Shown: positions 7,877-17,190, numbered from the stretch's first letter. The stretch is DNA of 64,000 nt from Pseudomonas serbica (GCF_028823535.1 NZ_JAQIYM010000004.1:124001-188000); one strand, 5' to 3'. The notes: generated from the letters alone by a model not told the origin. Program-made: numbers and translations.

Positions 7877-8605
7877 ATGACTCAAAACATCTACGACGAT
7901 CCCGGATTTTTTCAGGGCTACAGTCAAATGGCCCGTTCGATTGACGGCCTCGATGCCGCACCGGAATGGCCTGCGCTGAGGGCGATGTTGCCGCCCATGC
8001 AAGGTTTGAAAGTGGTGGATCTCGGTTGCGGTTACGGCTGGTTTTGCCGCTGGGCCAGTGAGCAAGGCGCCCACAGTGTGCTGGGCCTGGACGTTTCGCA
8101 GAAAATGCTCGATCAGGCTCGTAGCACAACGTCTGCCAGCAACATCCGCTACGAACACACAGACCTGGAACGGCTCGATCTGCCGGCAGACAGTTTCGAC
8201 CTGGCCTACAGCTCTCTTGCGCTGCATTACATCAAGGACTTGCCGGGGCTGTTCGCGACTATCCACACAGCGCTCAAACCCGGTTCACGTTTTGTGTTTT
8301 CCATCGAGCATCCGATCTTCATGGCGCCGCGTGATCCCGGCTGGATCACCGATGCCGAGGGCCGCAGGAGCTGGCCGGTCGATGGTTATCAGAGGGAAGG
8401 CGAGCGTGTGACCAACTGGTTGGCCGACGGCGTGATCAAGCAGCATCGCACCCTCGGCACCTTGCTCAACACATTGATTGGCGCTGGTTTCAGCATCCAG
8501 CATGTCAACGAATGGGGCCCCACGGATGCCGAGGTTGAAGCGCAACCGGCATTGGCCGAAGAGCGGGAGCGACCGATGATGCTGCTGGTTGCGGTACAGC
8601 GCTGA
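7877..8605 (+). CDS. class I SAM-dependent methyltransferase
   Basis: 242 aa. Motif I is VVDLGCGYGWFCRWA (about residues 45-59) with downstream motifs VLGLDVSQKML and ERLDLPADSFDLAYSSLALHYI. These define the Rossmann-like Methyltransf_11/25 group. Substrate not determinable; small-molecule methylation is most likely. It is convergent with tam, another small-molecule methyltransferase. Confidence 0.85.
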   Translation: MTQNIYDDPGFFQGYSQMARSIDGLDAAPEWPALRAMLPPMQGLKVVDLGCGYGWFCRWASEQGAHSVLGLDVSQKMLDQARSTTSASNIRYEHTDLERLDLPADSFDLAYSSLALHYIKDLPGLFATIHTALKPGSRFVFSIEHPIFMAPRDPGWITDAEGRRSWPVDGYQREGERVTNWLADGVIKQHRTLGTLLNTLIGAGFSIQHVNEWGPTDAEVEAQPALAEERERPMMLLVAVQR

Positions 8606-8613
8606 TAGATGAG

Positions 8614-9384
8614 TCAGCGCGTCGCCACCAGAAACAACCGCGGGAACGGCAGCAACACCGAACCGTCGGCCAATGCCGGATAGGCCTGTACGATTGCAGA
8701 CTGATACTGCTGCAGATACTGCACGCATTCTGCCTCATCCAGCGGTTCGAGGAACGGCCGCAAGCCGCTGCCCTTGAACCACTCCACCACGCCCGACGCG
8801 CCCCCCGCCAGCGGATGATGGTACGTGGTGCGCCATACGTCGACGCGGGTGCAACAGGCTTTGAGCATCGAGTAATAAACGCTGGCATCGGCCATTTCGG
8901 TCCGTTGTTTGGCGACGCCTGCCAGTTTTTCGGCCCAAGGGCCTTGCGCCGCGACTTCGCGCATCAAGCGGTGTGAGGGTTGATTGAGGTTGTCCGGCAT
9001 CTGGATCGCCAGGCTGCCTCCGGGCGCGAGCTTGCTCACCAGCGCAGGCAGCAATGTTGCGTGATCGGGTATCCACTGCAGCACCGCGTTGGCGAAAATC
9101 ACGTCGAACGGGCCAGTGTCACTCCAGGTGTCGATGTCCGCGATGTCGAACTGCACTTGGGGCAAGCGCTTGCGCGCGGCCTCGATCATGTCCGTTGAGC
9201 TGTCCAGCCCGCGCACCGTGGCATCGGGGAAGCGTTCCACCAGCAACTCGGTCGAATTACCCGGACCGCAACCGATGTCGATGGCCGAGCGCACCGTCCC
9301 GGCGGGGATGGCGGCCAGCAGGTCGCGGGCGGGACGGGTGCGTTCATCTTCAAAAGCGACGTATTGTTTGGCGGACCAACTCAT
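8614..9384 (-). CDS. tam: trans-aconitate 2-methyltransferase
   Basis: 256 aa. The start at 9384 (MSWSAKQYVAFEDERTRPARDLL) matches the Tam N-terminus and has GGAGA just upstream; the open frame further upstream to 9513 is not coding-like. Motif I is IDIGCGPGNSTELL; the tail RLFLVATR is Tam-like. Tam methylates trans-aconitate, a by-product inhibitor of the TCA cycle, using SAM. Confidence 0.88.
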   Translation of the reverse strand: MSWSAKQYVAFEDERTRPARDLLAAIPAGTVRSAIDIGCGPGNSTELLVERFPDATVRGLDSSTDMIEAARKRLPQVQFDIADIDTWSDTGPFDVIFANAVLQWIPDHATLLPALVSKLAPGGSLAIQMPDNLNQPSHRLMREVAAQGPWAEKLAGVAKQRTEMADASVYYSMLKACCTRVDVWRTTYHHPLAGGASGVVEWFKGSGLRPFLEPLDEAECVQYLQQYQSAIVQAYPALADGSVLLPFPRLFLVATR

Positions 9385-9499
9385 TGCGTTCTCCTGTTGG
9401 TTCGTTGTCTGGGGCTTGGCTGACAACGGGTTCGCTACGATACATCGACTGGTGGGCGGTGCTCTATTGCACCTTGAAGATTGCGGTAGTCTTTCCGCC

Positions 9500-9602
9500 G
9501 CCTTCGCTGGCAAGCCAGCTCCTACAGTGGATCGGGTGGGACCGGTAAAGATGGGACGGCCATGAGGGCGCCTTCGCTGGCAAGCCAGCTCCTACAGTGG
9601 AT
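9500..9602. repeat. two direct copies of a 33-bp REP half-element
   Basis: The 33 bases at 9500-9532 and 9570-9602 are identical (GCCTTCGCTGGCAAGCCAGC and following bases) and in the same orientation, 70 bp apart. This is unlike the inverted doublets elsewhere. The rest of 9385-9735 holds no gene that I can support. Confidence 0.85.
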
Positions 9603-9735
9603 TGGGGGCGGCCGCTGGAGATTGGGGGTTATGAGGACGGCTACGGGATTTTCCATTGGAGCGGGTAAAAAGCCGAATTTTCATCTCGCCACCGATGTCT
9701 GAATTTCAGGTGCATCCCCAATAAGGAAAACGGCC

Positions 9736-10146
9736 ATGAAATTCGCAAAAATCGCACAAAAGCTTGCCCTCTGGACCGGCAGCCCCACGACATTCCTGGG
9801 AGCGATCATCCTGATTTTAGTGTGGGGGTTGAGTGGGCCGATTTTCGGGTTCAACGATACTTGGCAGCTGGTCATTAACACTTCGACCACCATCATCACT
9901 TTCCTGATGGTATTCCTGATCCAGAACACCCAGAACCGCGACACGGACATTCTGCACCTGAAGGTCGATGAGCTGCTGCGGGTGACGAAGGAGGCTCAGA
10001 ACGCGATGCTGGGCCTCGAGGCGCTGGACCTCAAGGAACTGGAAGCCTTGAGAAAGCACTACCGCAGCCTTGGTGAAGGCCAGACCATTTCCATCGATGG
10101 CACCGTGGTCCAGGAGAAAGGCAAACAGGATCTGAATAACTGCTGA
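9736..10146 (+). CDS. low-affinity iron permease family protein
   Basis: 136 aa small membrane protein. Two transmembrane helices (about 21-40 and 47-67: FLGAIILILVWGLSGPIFGF and TTIITFLMVFLIQ) followed by NTQNRDTDILHLKVDELL and a hydrophilic helical tail. This is the bacterial low-affinity iron permease (PF04120) pattern. Transport of iron in bacteria is not proven. Ribosome site AAGGAAA at 9723-9729. Confidence 0.85.
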   Translation: MKFAKIAQKLALWTGSPTTFLGAIILILVWGLSGPIFGFNDTWQLVINTSTTIITFLMVFLIQNTQNRDTDILHLKVDELLRVTKEAQNAMLGLEALDLKELEALRKHYRSLGEGQTISIDGTVVQEKGKQDLNNC

Positions 10147-10149
10147 TGG

Positions 10150-10186
10150 AGCGTATGCGGGTGACCCAAAGTCACCCGCATACGCT
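10150..10186. terminator. perfect 16-bp hairpin between convergent genes
   Basis: 10150-10165 and 10171-10186 are exact reverse complements (AGCGTATGCGGGTGAC), loop CCAAA. It lies in the 45-bp gap between two convergent stop codons. There is no T tract, so it may block read-through or protect 3' ends rather than act as a classical terminator. Confidence 0.7.
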
Positions 10187-10191
10187 AAGGG

Positions 10192-10695
10192 TCAGCGACT
10201 GGCTTGCAGGGCCCTGGCCATTTGCAGGTGATTTTGCAGTTTTGGCAGGGTCTCTTCAGCGAACGCCTTGATCTGCGGCACGTCGGTGGTCTGCGCCGTT
10301 TGTTCGAGCTGCTCGATGGCTTGCTCGGTGGTCTTGACCTGACTGGCCGCGTAGGCCTCATCGAACGATGCGCCTTCCGTGACTGGCGGCATCAGGGCCT
10401 TGGCTTTTTCCACTACCTCTTCGCGCGGTGCCACCGGCAGATCCAGTTGCTTGGCGATTTTTGCCAGGTGCTGGTTGGCGGTGGTGCGATCGTTGATCAC
10501 CACGATGGTGTAGTCCTTGACCTCTTTGGATTCGGACTTCTGATGCGCCAGGCGACTGGCTTCGATATCGGCGATACCCTGGGCCGACGCATCGTTGATG
10601 AATTCGGTGGGGCTTTGGGCGAAGGCGCTGGTGGCACACAGGCCCAGTAAAGCGGCCAGGCCGCCGTTGCGTAATCGGGTGGCCATGCGGTTCAT
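10192..10695 (-). CDS. periplasmic DUF4142 protein
   Basis: 167 aa. Signal peptide about residues 1-26 (LAALLGLCATSAFAQ). The rest is helical with two ferritin-like helices: FINDASAQGIADIEASRLAHQKS and YTIVVINDRTTANQHLAKIA, the DUF4142 signature. The family is linked to stress and envelope functions without known biochemistry. The next gene upstream on this strand is a KGG stress protein. Confidence 0.85.
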   Translation of the reverse strand: MNRMATRLRNGGLAALLGLCATSAFAQSPTEFINDASAQGIADIEASRLAHQKSESKEVKDYTIVVINDRTTANQHLAKIAKQLDLPVAPREEVVEKAKALMPPVTEGASFDEAYAASQVKTTEQAIEQLEQTAQTTDVPQIKAFAEETLPKLQNHLQMARALQASR

Positions 10696-10724
10696 GGTCG
10701 CGCCCTCCTCGGTAAAGATTCAAA

Positions 10725-10742
10725 CGGGAGCTTTCGCTCCCG
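10725..10742 (-). terminator. terminator of the KGG gene
   Basis: CGGGAGC-TTTC-GCTCCCG is a perfect 7-bp stem; reading on the minus strand it is followed by TTTGAATCTTT. It separates the KGG gene from the DUF4142 gene. Confidence 0.6.
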
Positions 10743-10769
10743 CTTCTCGATCAAAACCACCTTCATCGA

Positions 10770-10925
10770 TTACTTGGACTTTTGTCCAGGTTTACGGCCC
10801 ATGGGTTTCGTAGGCTCTTTATCGACAGTCGTGGTGGTGGTTTTCCCACCTTTGCGACCGGCTTCAGACGCCTTCGTTCGATCATTGGCGAAGTTTCCCG
10901 AGTTCGAGTTTCTTGAGTTAGGCAT
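10770..10925 (-). CDS. KGG-motif stress-induced small protein
   Basis: 51 aa, too short for most ORF screens. Sequence MPNSRNSNSGNFANDRTKAS then EAGRKGGKTTTTTVDKEP and a basic tail GRKPGQKSK. The NFANDRxKASEAGRKGG segment is the stress-induced acidophilic repeat (KGG, YciG-like) motif. Such proteins are usually induced in stationary phase or osmotic stress. It has its own ribosome site (AGAGG) and terminator. Confidence 0.85.
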   Translation of the reverse strand: MPNSRNSNSGNFANDRTKASEAGRKGGKTTTTTVDKEPTKPMGRKPGQKSK

Positions 10926-11042
10926 GATTCTCTACCTCTTGATGATGATCTCGGCGAGCTGTAGCCCGCATAGAATCTGAATTTCCACGCATCAAAAGGT
11001 TTAGAAAACCTGGAATCGTCACGACGAACGGTGGCGATATTT

Positions 11043-12437
11043 TCAGACGAGTCGCAGGTGATTGGCGCGCTTGGCGGTATACATCGCTTCGTCGGCGTGC
11101 CTGAACAGCTGTTTTTCTTCAGTGCCGTGCTCGGGGTATTGGGCGACGCCGATGCTCGGGTGAATGTGCAGGCTGTGCCCGTCCAGACGCAGAGGTGCCG
11201 CCAGTACCTGGCGAATTTTTCCAGCCACACAGTCGGCATCACCCGAGGCGTGGATGCGGTGCAGCAACACCACGAATTCGTCACCGCCAATGCGCGCCAC
11301 CGTGTCGGTTTCCCGTACGCAGCCCTTGAGCCGATTGGCCACGGTTTGCAGCAACATGTCGCCGACCGCATGGCCGTGGGTGTCGTTGACTTCCTTGAAG
11401 CGGTCAAGATCGACGTACAACAGGGCCATGCGTCCACTGTCCTCCCGAGCCGATTCCAGCGCGATCTTGAGACGGTCACGCAGCAGTTCGCGGTTAGGCA
11501 GTTGGGTCAGCTGGTCGTACTGGGCCATGCGCTGCAGGCGCGTGTGCAATTGCTTGCGCTCGATCGCGGTGGCGACTTGCGCGCAAACGTATTGCAGCAA
11601 CTCCTTGTCCTGCTCGGTGTAGCGCTCGCCGCCCGGCACGCTCTTGACGATCAGGGCACCAATGGTGCCGTTTTGCGAGTTCAGCGGCACGCCCAGCCAG
11701 CAGGACGAAGGCTGTCCGGTCACCAGCGCCTCGAACCCCAACGGCGCATCGCTCTGTTCCGGGGTGAGCAGGATCGGCAGGCCGCTGCGGATGACCTCCG
11801 CGCACAGGCGTGCGGTGAGGGTGCCGGGTTGTTCCGGTTGCGGCTCGTGGTCGCCGACGTGATAGGGAAACTGCAGCTGCGCACACTGCTCGTCATACAG
11901 CGCCACGGAAAAATTCAGCGCCGGCAACCATTCACCGATGATCTGGTGGATACGCTTGAACAACGCCAACAAGTCCTCCGCCGCATGGGCCGCTTCGGAA
12001 ATGGCATACAACGCCGCTTGCCGGGATTCGGCCTGCTTGCGCTCGGTAATGTCACGGGTCACGGCGATGCGCAGTTGGTCGACCTCGGACCAACGCGCCG
12101 ACCACAGGATATTGACCACACGGCCATCCTTGCGCAGGTAGCGGTTCTCGAAATTCAACTTGGGCTCGCCGCCCATGATTTCCCGCGCGGCGTCGAGGGT
12201 GCGCTGACGATCGGCCGGGTGCACCAGGTCGATCATGGGCTGGCCGATCAGCTCGTCGGGGCTGTAGCCGAAAATGCGCTCGCAAGCCGCGCTGACAAAA
12301 ACGAAGCGACCTTGTTTGTCGACCGCACAAACGGCGTCGAGCAAGAGGTCGATGTAGCTCGCCAACGGAGCGGAGTTTCTGGAGGTGATGTTCCTGGAGG
12401 TCATTGTGCCGTGAGCATGTCCGGACATTGCAGCCAA
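11043..12437 (-). CDS. PAS-GAF-GGDEF diguanylate cyclase
   Basis: 464 aa, no membrane segments. PAS domain about 25-135 (VCAVDKQGRFVFVSAACERIFGYSP) with PAC; GAF about 150-290; GGDEF about 300-460. The active site GGDEF is intact and preceded by RETD (I-site), so it should make c-di-GMP and be product-inhibited. The start shown is a TTG with GGGAAGG 7 bases upstream; ATG at 12428 or 12404 are alternatives. GAF/PAS ligands unknown. Confidence 0.88.
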   Translation of the reverse strand: MAAMSGHAHGTMTSRNITSRNSAPLASYIDLLLDAVCAVDKQGRFVFVSAACERIFGYSPDELIGQPMIDLVHPADRQRTLDAAREIMGGEPKLNFENRYLRKDGRVVNILWSARWSEVDQLRIAVTRDITERKQAESRQAALYAISEAAHAAEDLLALFKRIHQIIGEWLPALNFSVALYDEQCAQLQFPYHVGDHEPQPEQPGTLTARLCAEVIRSGLPILLTPEQSDAPLGFEALVTGQPSSCWLGVPLNSQNGTIGALIVKSVPGGERYTEQDKELLQYVCAQVATAIERKQLHTRLQRMAQYDQLTQLPNRELLRDRLKIALESAREDSGRMALLYVDLDRFKEVNDTHGHAVGDMLLQTVANRLKGCVRETDTVARIGGDEFVVLLHRIHASGDADCVAGKIRQVLAAPLRLDGHSLHIHPSIGVAQYPEHGTEEKQLFRHADEAMYTAKRANHLRLV

Positions 12438-12508
12438 ATGAAAACCTTCCCTGACCGGTCAGGCGCCCGAGCGCCGACTGTGCAACCGATGCGTCCCTTC
12501 GATCAGCG

Positions 12509-13147
12509 TCAAGCCTTGTTCGTCACCAGCCCCGGCAGCGCATGCGCCAAGGCGTTAATGGCGAAACCGATAAACATCACCCCGCACAACCGAGTGATGG
12601 CCAATTCATGGCGTTGATACAAGGTGCGCACCTGGCGCGCCCCAACGATGCCGATGAGGATAGCGTAGGCCAGCAGGCCGCCGACGAAGCTCAACGCGAT
12701 CAGCCACGGCAACATCGACCAAGTCAGCAACTCTGCCCGGCTGGACAATAGCGCAGTGAAGGTGGCCACTGCCACCGGGTACGCTTTCGGATTGGTCAGG
12801 CCGAACAGAATGCCGTGGCAGAATGGTTGCCGCGCAGGTCCCTGTGGCGCCTCGACACCCCGTTGACGCGCCCGCACCGCACGCCAGCCGAGCCAGAACA
12901 GGTAGAGCCCGCTGAGCACGCCCAGCACATCGAAGGCGGTGCTGCCGATTTCCCGGGCACCGACGATCGCCACCAGTGCGGTGCTGCACCAGACCACATC
13001 CCCCAGCAAATGCCCGCAAAGAAACCCCGCCCCCGCCCGCCGCCCATGTGCTGCGCCGATGCCGAACACTGCCAGTACACCCGGCCCTGGCGTGATGCCA
13101 TAGATGAAGCCCGAGGCGAGAACGGCCATTAGCAGCGAGGGAGTCAT
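12509..13147 (-). CDS. LysE/RhtB family exporter
   Basis: 212 aa with six predicted helices. The N-terminus (FIYGITPGPGVLAVFGIGAAHGRR) is the LysE/RhtB signature, as is GGLLAYAILIGIVGA. It likely exports an amino acid or related metabolite. Its start overlaps the stop of the LysR gene by 4 bp, so the two are translationally coupled and the regulator probably responds to the export substrate. Confidence 0.88.
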   Translation of the reverse strand: MTPSLLMAVLASGFIYGITPGPGVLAVFGIGAAHGRRAGAGFLCGHLLGDVVWCSTALVAIVGAREIGSTAFDVLGVLSGLYLFWLGWRAVRARQRGVEAPQGPARQPFCHGILFGLTNPKAYPVAVATFTALLSSRAELLTWSMLPWLIALSFVGGLLAYAILIGIVGARQVRTLYQRHELAITRLCGVMFIGFAINALAHALPGLVTNKA

Positions 13148-14097
13148 GGGGAGTCCTTATGCGTTGTTCTGGTAAATGGGCGCCAGTCTATATCACCTGA
13201 AGCTCGCTCGATTTGCCCATTCAACCAGTTCAGTGCCTGATCCCCGCCCCGTCGCTTGTGCCACACCAGGACAAAGGTGAACGACGGAATGTGAAACGGC
13301 GGTGGGAGCTCGATCAATGACGACGTGTCGATATCGTGCAACGCCCGAGAAGCGACTGTGAGGATCAGATCCGTCCTGCTGATGAACTGCGGAGCGACGC
13401 TCCAGTGCGGCAGGCTGATCGCGACTCGCCGGCGTTCACCCAAGGCTGTCAGGACTCGTTCGATTTCCGGGGTGCCACTGCCGCGCATTTCCAGAAGCAC
13501 GTGCGGGCGTGCCAGGTAGGTCGGCAGGTCGAGGATTGCGCCGTCGGGCAGGCTGTGGCGGTCGACCAGGCAGGCGTAATGCTCCTCGAACAGTGCCGTG
13601 CTGCGCAGCTCGTTGGGCATCTCCGGAAACACCCCGGCGGCAATATCGATATCGCCGTTGAGCACCCCTTCGAGCATGCCTTCGCGGCTGGCGTGGCTGA
13701 TTTGCAGGTCGATGCCCGGCGCTTCGCGACGCAAGGTGCGAATCAAACCTGGCAGGACGATGGCGGCACCGTAATCGGACATCGCCAGGCGAAAGGTGCG
13801 TTTGGCCGTGGCCGGATCGAAGGCGTTGGGTGCCAGCAGCGATTGCACCTGGGCCAGGGCTTCGCTCAGTGGCGCCATCAGTTCCAGCGCTCGCGGCGTT
13901 GGCACCAGGCTGGCACCGGCGCGCACCAGCAGCGGGTCGCCGAGCAGATCGCGCAGCCGCGCCAGGGCATGGCTGACGGCTGGCTGGCTCAGGTGCAGAC
14001 GCTCGGCCGCCCGGGTCACGTGTTGCTCGCTGAGCAAGGCGTCGAGAATTACCAGCAGGTTGAGATCAATGCGGCGCAGATCATTCATTTGATGCAT
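13144..14097 (-). CDS. LysR-family transcriptional regulator
   Basis: 317 aa. HTH about residues 9-68 (DLNLLVILDALLSEQHVTRAAERLHLSQPAVSHALARLR), then a substrate-binding domain. An alternative start is Met4 (MNDLRRIDLNLL). Divergent from a YdcZ-type transporter (78 bp gap) and overlapping the LysE gene by ATGA, so it may control both. The effector is unknown. Confidence 0.87.
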   Translation of the reverse strand: MHQMNDLRRIDLNLLVILDALLSEQHVTRAAERLHLSQPAVSHALARLRDLLGDPLLVRAGASLVPTPRALELMAPLSEALAQVQSLLAPNAFDPATAKRTFRLAMSDYGAAIVLPGLIRTLRREAPGIDLQISHASREGMLEGVLNGDIDIAAGVFPEMPNELRSTALFEEHYACLVDRHSLPDGAILDLPTYLARPHVLLEMRGSGTPEIERVLTALGERRRVAISLPHWSVAPQFISRTDLILTVASRALHDIDTSSLIELPPPFHIPSFTFVLVWHKRRGGDQALNWLNGQIERASGDIDWRPFTRTTHKDSP

Positions 14098-14174
14098 GTT
14101 CTGGATAGCAAAACGGAATTTAAATCTGCGCGACGAATACTCTAGAGTCCAGCAAAACCTGTTGGAGAATGATC

Positions 14175-14663
14175 ATGAGTACGTTGCATTGGGCGGGACT
14201 GTTGCTGCTTGCCGCGTTCGCCGGTGCGGTGGTGCCGTTTCAGAGCGCGATCAATGTAAATCTCGGGCGCGGCCTGGGTCATCCGCTGTGGGCGACCCTC
14301 GCTTCATTGGTGGTGAGCATTGTGGTGTTGTTGCCGATCATGCTGGCGATGCGCTTGCCGTTGCCATCGCTGGCGTTCATCGTCAAGGCACCGACGTGGA
14401 TGTGGGCTGGTGGGGCGTTCGGGGTGTGTTTTATTTCATTGGCCCTGGTTTTGCTGCCCAAGCTTGGCGCCTCGGGGTTCATGGCGTTGGCGCTGGCGGG
14501 GCAAGTGGTGGCGTCGCTGTTGCTGGATCACTTTGGCTGGTTTGGGTTGGTGGAGCGGCAGGTGACCATGCCGCGGGTATTGGGAGCATTGCTATTGATA
14601 GGCGGTGTGGTGTTGATTCAGTTTGGTGAGTCGGCTGGTAAAGCGATTACGGCTACTTCTTGA
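14175..14663 (+). CDS. YdcZ/DUF606 family small membrane transporter
   Basis: 162 aa, five hydrophobic helices. Sequence MSTLHWAGLLLLAAFAGAVV and PFQSAINVNLGRGLGHPLWATL is DUF606-like (DMT superfamily). The start at 14175 lies 9 bases after GGAG (14163-14166); the ATG two codons upstream is too close. It is divergent from the LysR gene. Confidence 0.85.
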   Translation: MSTLHWAGLLLLAAFAGAVVPFQSAINVNLGRGLGHPLWATLASLVVSIVVLLPIMLAMRLPLPSLAFIVKAPTWMWAGGAFGVCFISLALVLLPKLGASGFMALALAGQVVASLLLDHFGWFGLVERQVTMPRVLGALLLIGGVVLIQFGESAGKAITATS

Positions 14664-14741
14664 AGATCAGGCGATCGCAGCCTGCGGCAGCGCCTACAAG
14701 GATGCGTGGTCCTTGTGGGAACTGCCGTAGATTGCGAATCG

Positions 14742-16073
14742 TTAAAACTTGTCGAGGGTCCGCAACTTCTGCGGCAGGCCCCAGAGCAACAGCGCCACGG
14801 CAATCAGCGCGCAGACACCAATGACGTACAGCGCCGGTGTGGTGCTGCCGGTCAAGTCCTTGATCCGTCCGACCATTACCGGGCTGACGATGCCGCCGAA
14901 CTGCCCCAGGGTGTTGATCACCGCGATCCCGCCCGCCGCCCCGGCGCCGGCACCGGCCAGCAGTTTCGGCGGCAGGGTCCAGAAGCTCGGGATGGAGGCG
15001 ATGATGCCGGCGCCGAGCATGCCCAGGGCGACGATCAGGAAGGTGGTGTGGTTGGCGAAGATCCCGGCACAGAAGAAACCGATCGCGCCGACCGCGACCA
15101 GGCCGGCGACAAACTTGCGCCGCTCGCCTGAGGCATCGGACAAGCGCCCGATCACCACCATGCTGATGGCGCCGCAGATGTACGGGACTGCCGTCAGCAG
15201 GCCGATCATCACCGGGCTCTCGGTACCCGCGCTACGGATCAGTTGCGGCGCCCAGAAGTTCAGGCCGTAGGACGCCACCTGGATCAGGAAGTAGATCAGG
15301 CCGAGGGTCAGGAAGCCCGGAATACGCAGCGCGGCGAGCAGCGAGCCGCCGCTCTTGTGCGGTTCATGGTGGGCGATGCGACTGGCCAGCAGGGTCTTTT
15401 CCGACGGGGTCAGCCAATGGGCGTCTTCGATGCGGTCCTTGAGCAAGGTCAGCACCAGCAAGCCGAGGCCGATGCACGGCACACCACCGAGCAGGAACAG
15501 CCAGTGCCAGCCGCGCATGTCCATGAAGCCATCGAGGTGTTGCAGCACCAGGCCGGAGAACGGCGCGCCCACCAGACCGGCAAAGGCCGACGACAGGAAC
15601 AGCATCGAAGTGATGCGCCCGCGATAGTGCTGCGGGAACCACAGCGTCAGGTAATACAGCACGCCTGGGGCAAAACCCGCTTCCATCGCACCAATCACGA
15701 AACGCAGGGTGTAGAACTGCCATTCGCTGTTGACGAAGACCATGAGCGCGGTGGCCAGGCCCCAGGACATCATGATCCGGGCAATCCAGCGACGGGCGCC
15801 GACCTTGTACAGCATCATGTTGCTTGGCACTTCGAAAATCACATAACCGACCACGAACAATCCGGCGCCGAGGCCGTAGGCGGTGTCGCTCAGGCTCAGG
15901 TCGGTCTGCAGCTGAAACTTGGCAAAGCTGATGTTGATGCGGTCGAAAAACGCGAACAGGTAGCAAACCATGATCAGCGGCATCAAGCGCCAGGCGACCT
16001 TGCTGACCAGGGCTTTTTCTTCATCGTGGTGAACGGCCGGGCTCGCGCCGGCCTCCAGTGCATTCAGGCTCAT
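14742..16073 (-). CDS. MFS anion:cation symporter
   Basis: 443 aa, 12 helices. LMPLIMVCYLFAFFDRINISFAKFQLQTDLSLSD is typical of the ACS family (phthalate, tartrate, galactonate carriers) that take up organic anions with protons. The gene lies in the same direction behind HMG-CoA lyase, separated by a REP doublet. By context it could import the carboxylic acid fed into the CoA transferase/lyase pathway. Confidence 0.85.
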   Translation of the reverse strand: MSLNALEAGASPAVHHDEEKALVSKVAWRLMPLIMVCYLFAFFDRINISFAKFQLQTDLSLSDTAYGLGAGLFVVGYVIFEVPSNMMLYKVGARRWIARIMMSWGLATALMVFVNSEWQFYTLRFVIGAMEAGFAPGVLYYLTLWFPQHYRGRITSMLFLSSAFAGLVGAPFSGLVLQHLDGFMDMRGWHWLFLLGGVPCIGLGLLVLTLLKDRIEDAHWLTPSEKTLLASRIAHHEPHKSGGSLLAALRIPGFLTLGLIYFLIQVASYGLNFWAPQLIRSAGTESPVMIGLLTAVPYICGAISMVVIGRLSDASGERRKFVAGLVAVGAIGFFCAGIFANHTTFLIVALGMLGAGIIASIPSFWTLPPKLLAGAGAGAAGGIAVINTLGQFGGIVSPVMVGRIKDLTGSTTPALYVIGVCALIAVALLLWGLPQKLRTLDKF

Positions 16074-16156
16074 TGTGGTTCTCCAGGCGGACTGCCCTTG
16101 GGGTGTCCGATTGTTTTTGTTGTCTGGTTGATCTGTTCGGTGAACTGCCCCCCCAA

Positions 16157-16246
16157 TGTGGGAGCGGGCTTGCTCGCGAAGGCGGAGTGTCAGTCGACAT
16201 CATTGCTGGATGTCAGACCGTATTCGCGAGCAAGCCCGCTCCCACA
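16157..16246. repeat. REP doublet (inverted)
   Basis: Two exact 24-base inverted arms (16157-16180 starting TGTGGGAGCGGGCTTGC; 16223-16246), 42 bp apart. It lies between the HMG-CoA lyase and MFS genes of one presumed operon. Confidence 0.9.
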
Positions 16247-16263
16247 GGGGGGCTTGGGTATAG

Positions 16264-17190
16264 TCAGGAGGGCACGGGGTGCAGGTCGCAATTGCGTCCG
16301 GCCTTGGCCAGTTGTCCCGGCACTTCGTGGCCAAGCAGCGCCGGCAAGCCTCGGGACAGCTTGAGCAACAGTGGCAAATCGATACCGGTGTGAATGCCGA
16401 CCTCATCGCACAGGTTCACCAGGTCTTCAGTGCAGATGTTGCCCGAGGCGCCCGGTGCAAACGGGCAGCCGCCAAGACCACCGAGCGCCGCGTCGAAACG
16501 TCGGGCACCGGCCTCGTAGGCGGCCAGCACGTTGCACAGACCCAGGCCCCGGGTGTTGTGGAAATGCAAGGTCAGGTCCGCAGGCGATACTCGCTGCAAC
16601 ACTCGCCGCACCAAGCGGTCGACCTGCCGCGGATTGGCCATGCCGGTGGTATCGGCCAGGGTGATGCCCTGGATGCCGAGTTCCTGGTAAGCCTCGACGA
16701 TCTGCAACACCCGGTTCTCATCGATCCTGCCTTCGAACGGGCAACCAAAGGTCGTGGCGATACTCGCGTTCAGGCGCACCGGCGAGCCCTGCACGAACTG
16801 GACGATCTCGCCAAACGCCGCCAACGAGTCTTCGCAACGCATGCGCATGTTCGCCAGGTTGTGGGTCTGGCTGGCGGACATCACCAGATTCAGTTCATCG
16901 GCGCTACAGGCCAGTGCCCGTTGCGCGCCCTTCAGGTTGGGGATCAACGCGACATAGATCACCCCCGGTTGGCGGCTGATGCCCTTGAACACCAACTCAC
17001 CGTCGCGCAAGGCCGGAATAGCCTTGGGCGACACGAACGAACCGGCCTCGATGCGGCTGAAACCGGCCTGCGACAGTTGATCGATCAGCGCGATCTTGTC
17101 GACGGTTTCCACCCAGGTCGGCTCGATCTGCAAGCCGTCGCGCGGGGAGACTTCCTGAACGATCAGGTGCTCGGAATAATCAGTGATCAT
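16264..17190 (-). CDS. hydroxymethylglutaryl-CoA lyase
   Basis: 308 aa. It cleaves 3-hydroxy-3-methylglutaryl-CoA to acetyl-CoA and acetoacetate. TIM-barrel of the HMGL-like family: VQEVSPRDGLQIEP at the N-terminus, HFHNTRGLGLCN metal-ligand motif, and the signature GGLGGCPFAPGASGN with its catalytic Cys near residue 257. The start overlaps the CoA transferase stop by 4 bp (ATGA), so the two act as one pathway. This is not the leucine (liu) cluster, whose other genes are absent. Confidence 0.9.
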   Translation of the reverse strand: MITDYSEHLIVQEVSPRDGLQIEPTWVETVDKIALIDQLSQAGFSRIEAGSFVSPKAIPALRDGELVFKGISRQPGVIYVALIPNLKGAQRALACSADELNLVMSASQTHNLANMRMRCEDSLAAFGEIVQFVQGSPVRLNASIATTFGCPFEGRIDENRVLQIVEAYQELGIQGITLADTTGMANPRQVDRLVRRVLQRVSPADLTLHFHNTRGLGLCNVLAAYEAGARRFDAALGGLGGCPFAPGASGNICTEDLVNLCDEVGIHTGIDLPLLLKLSRGLPALLGHEVPGQLAKAGRNCDLHPVPS

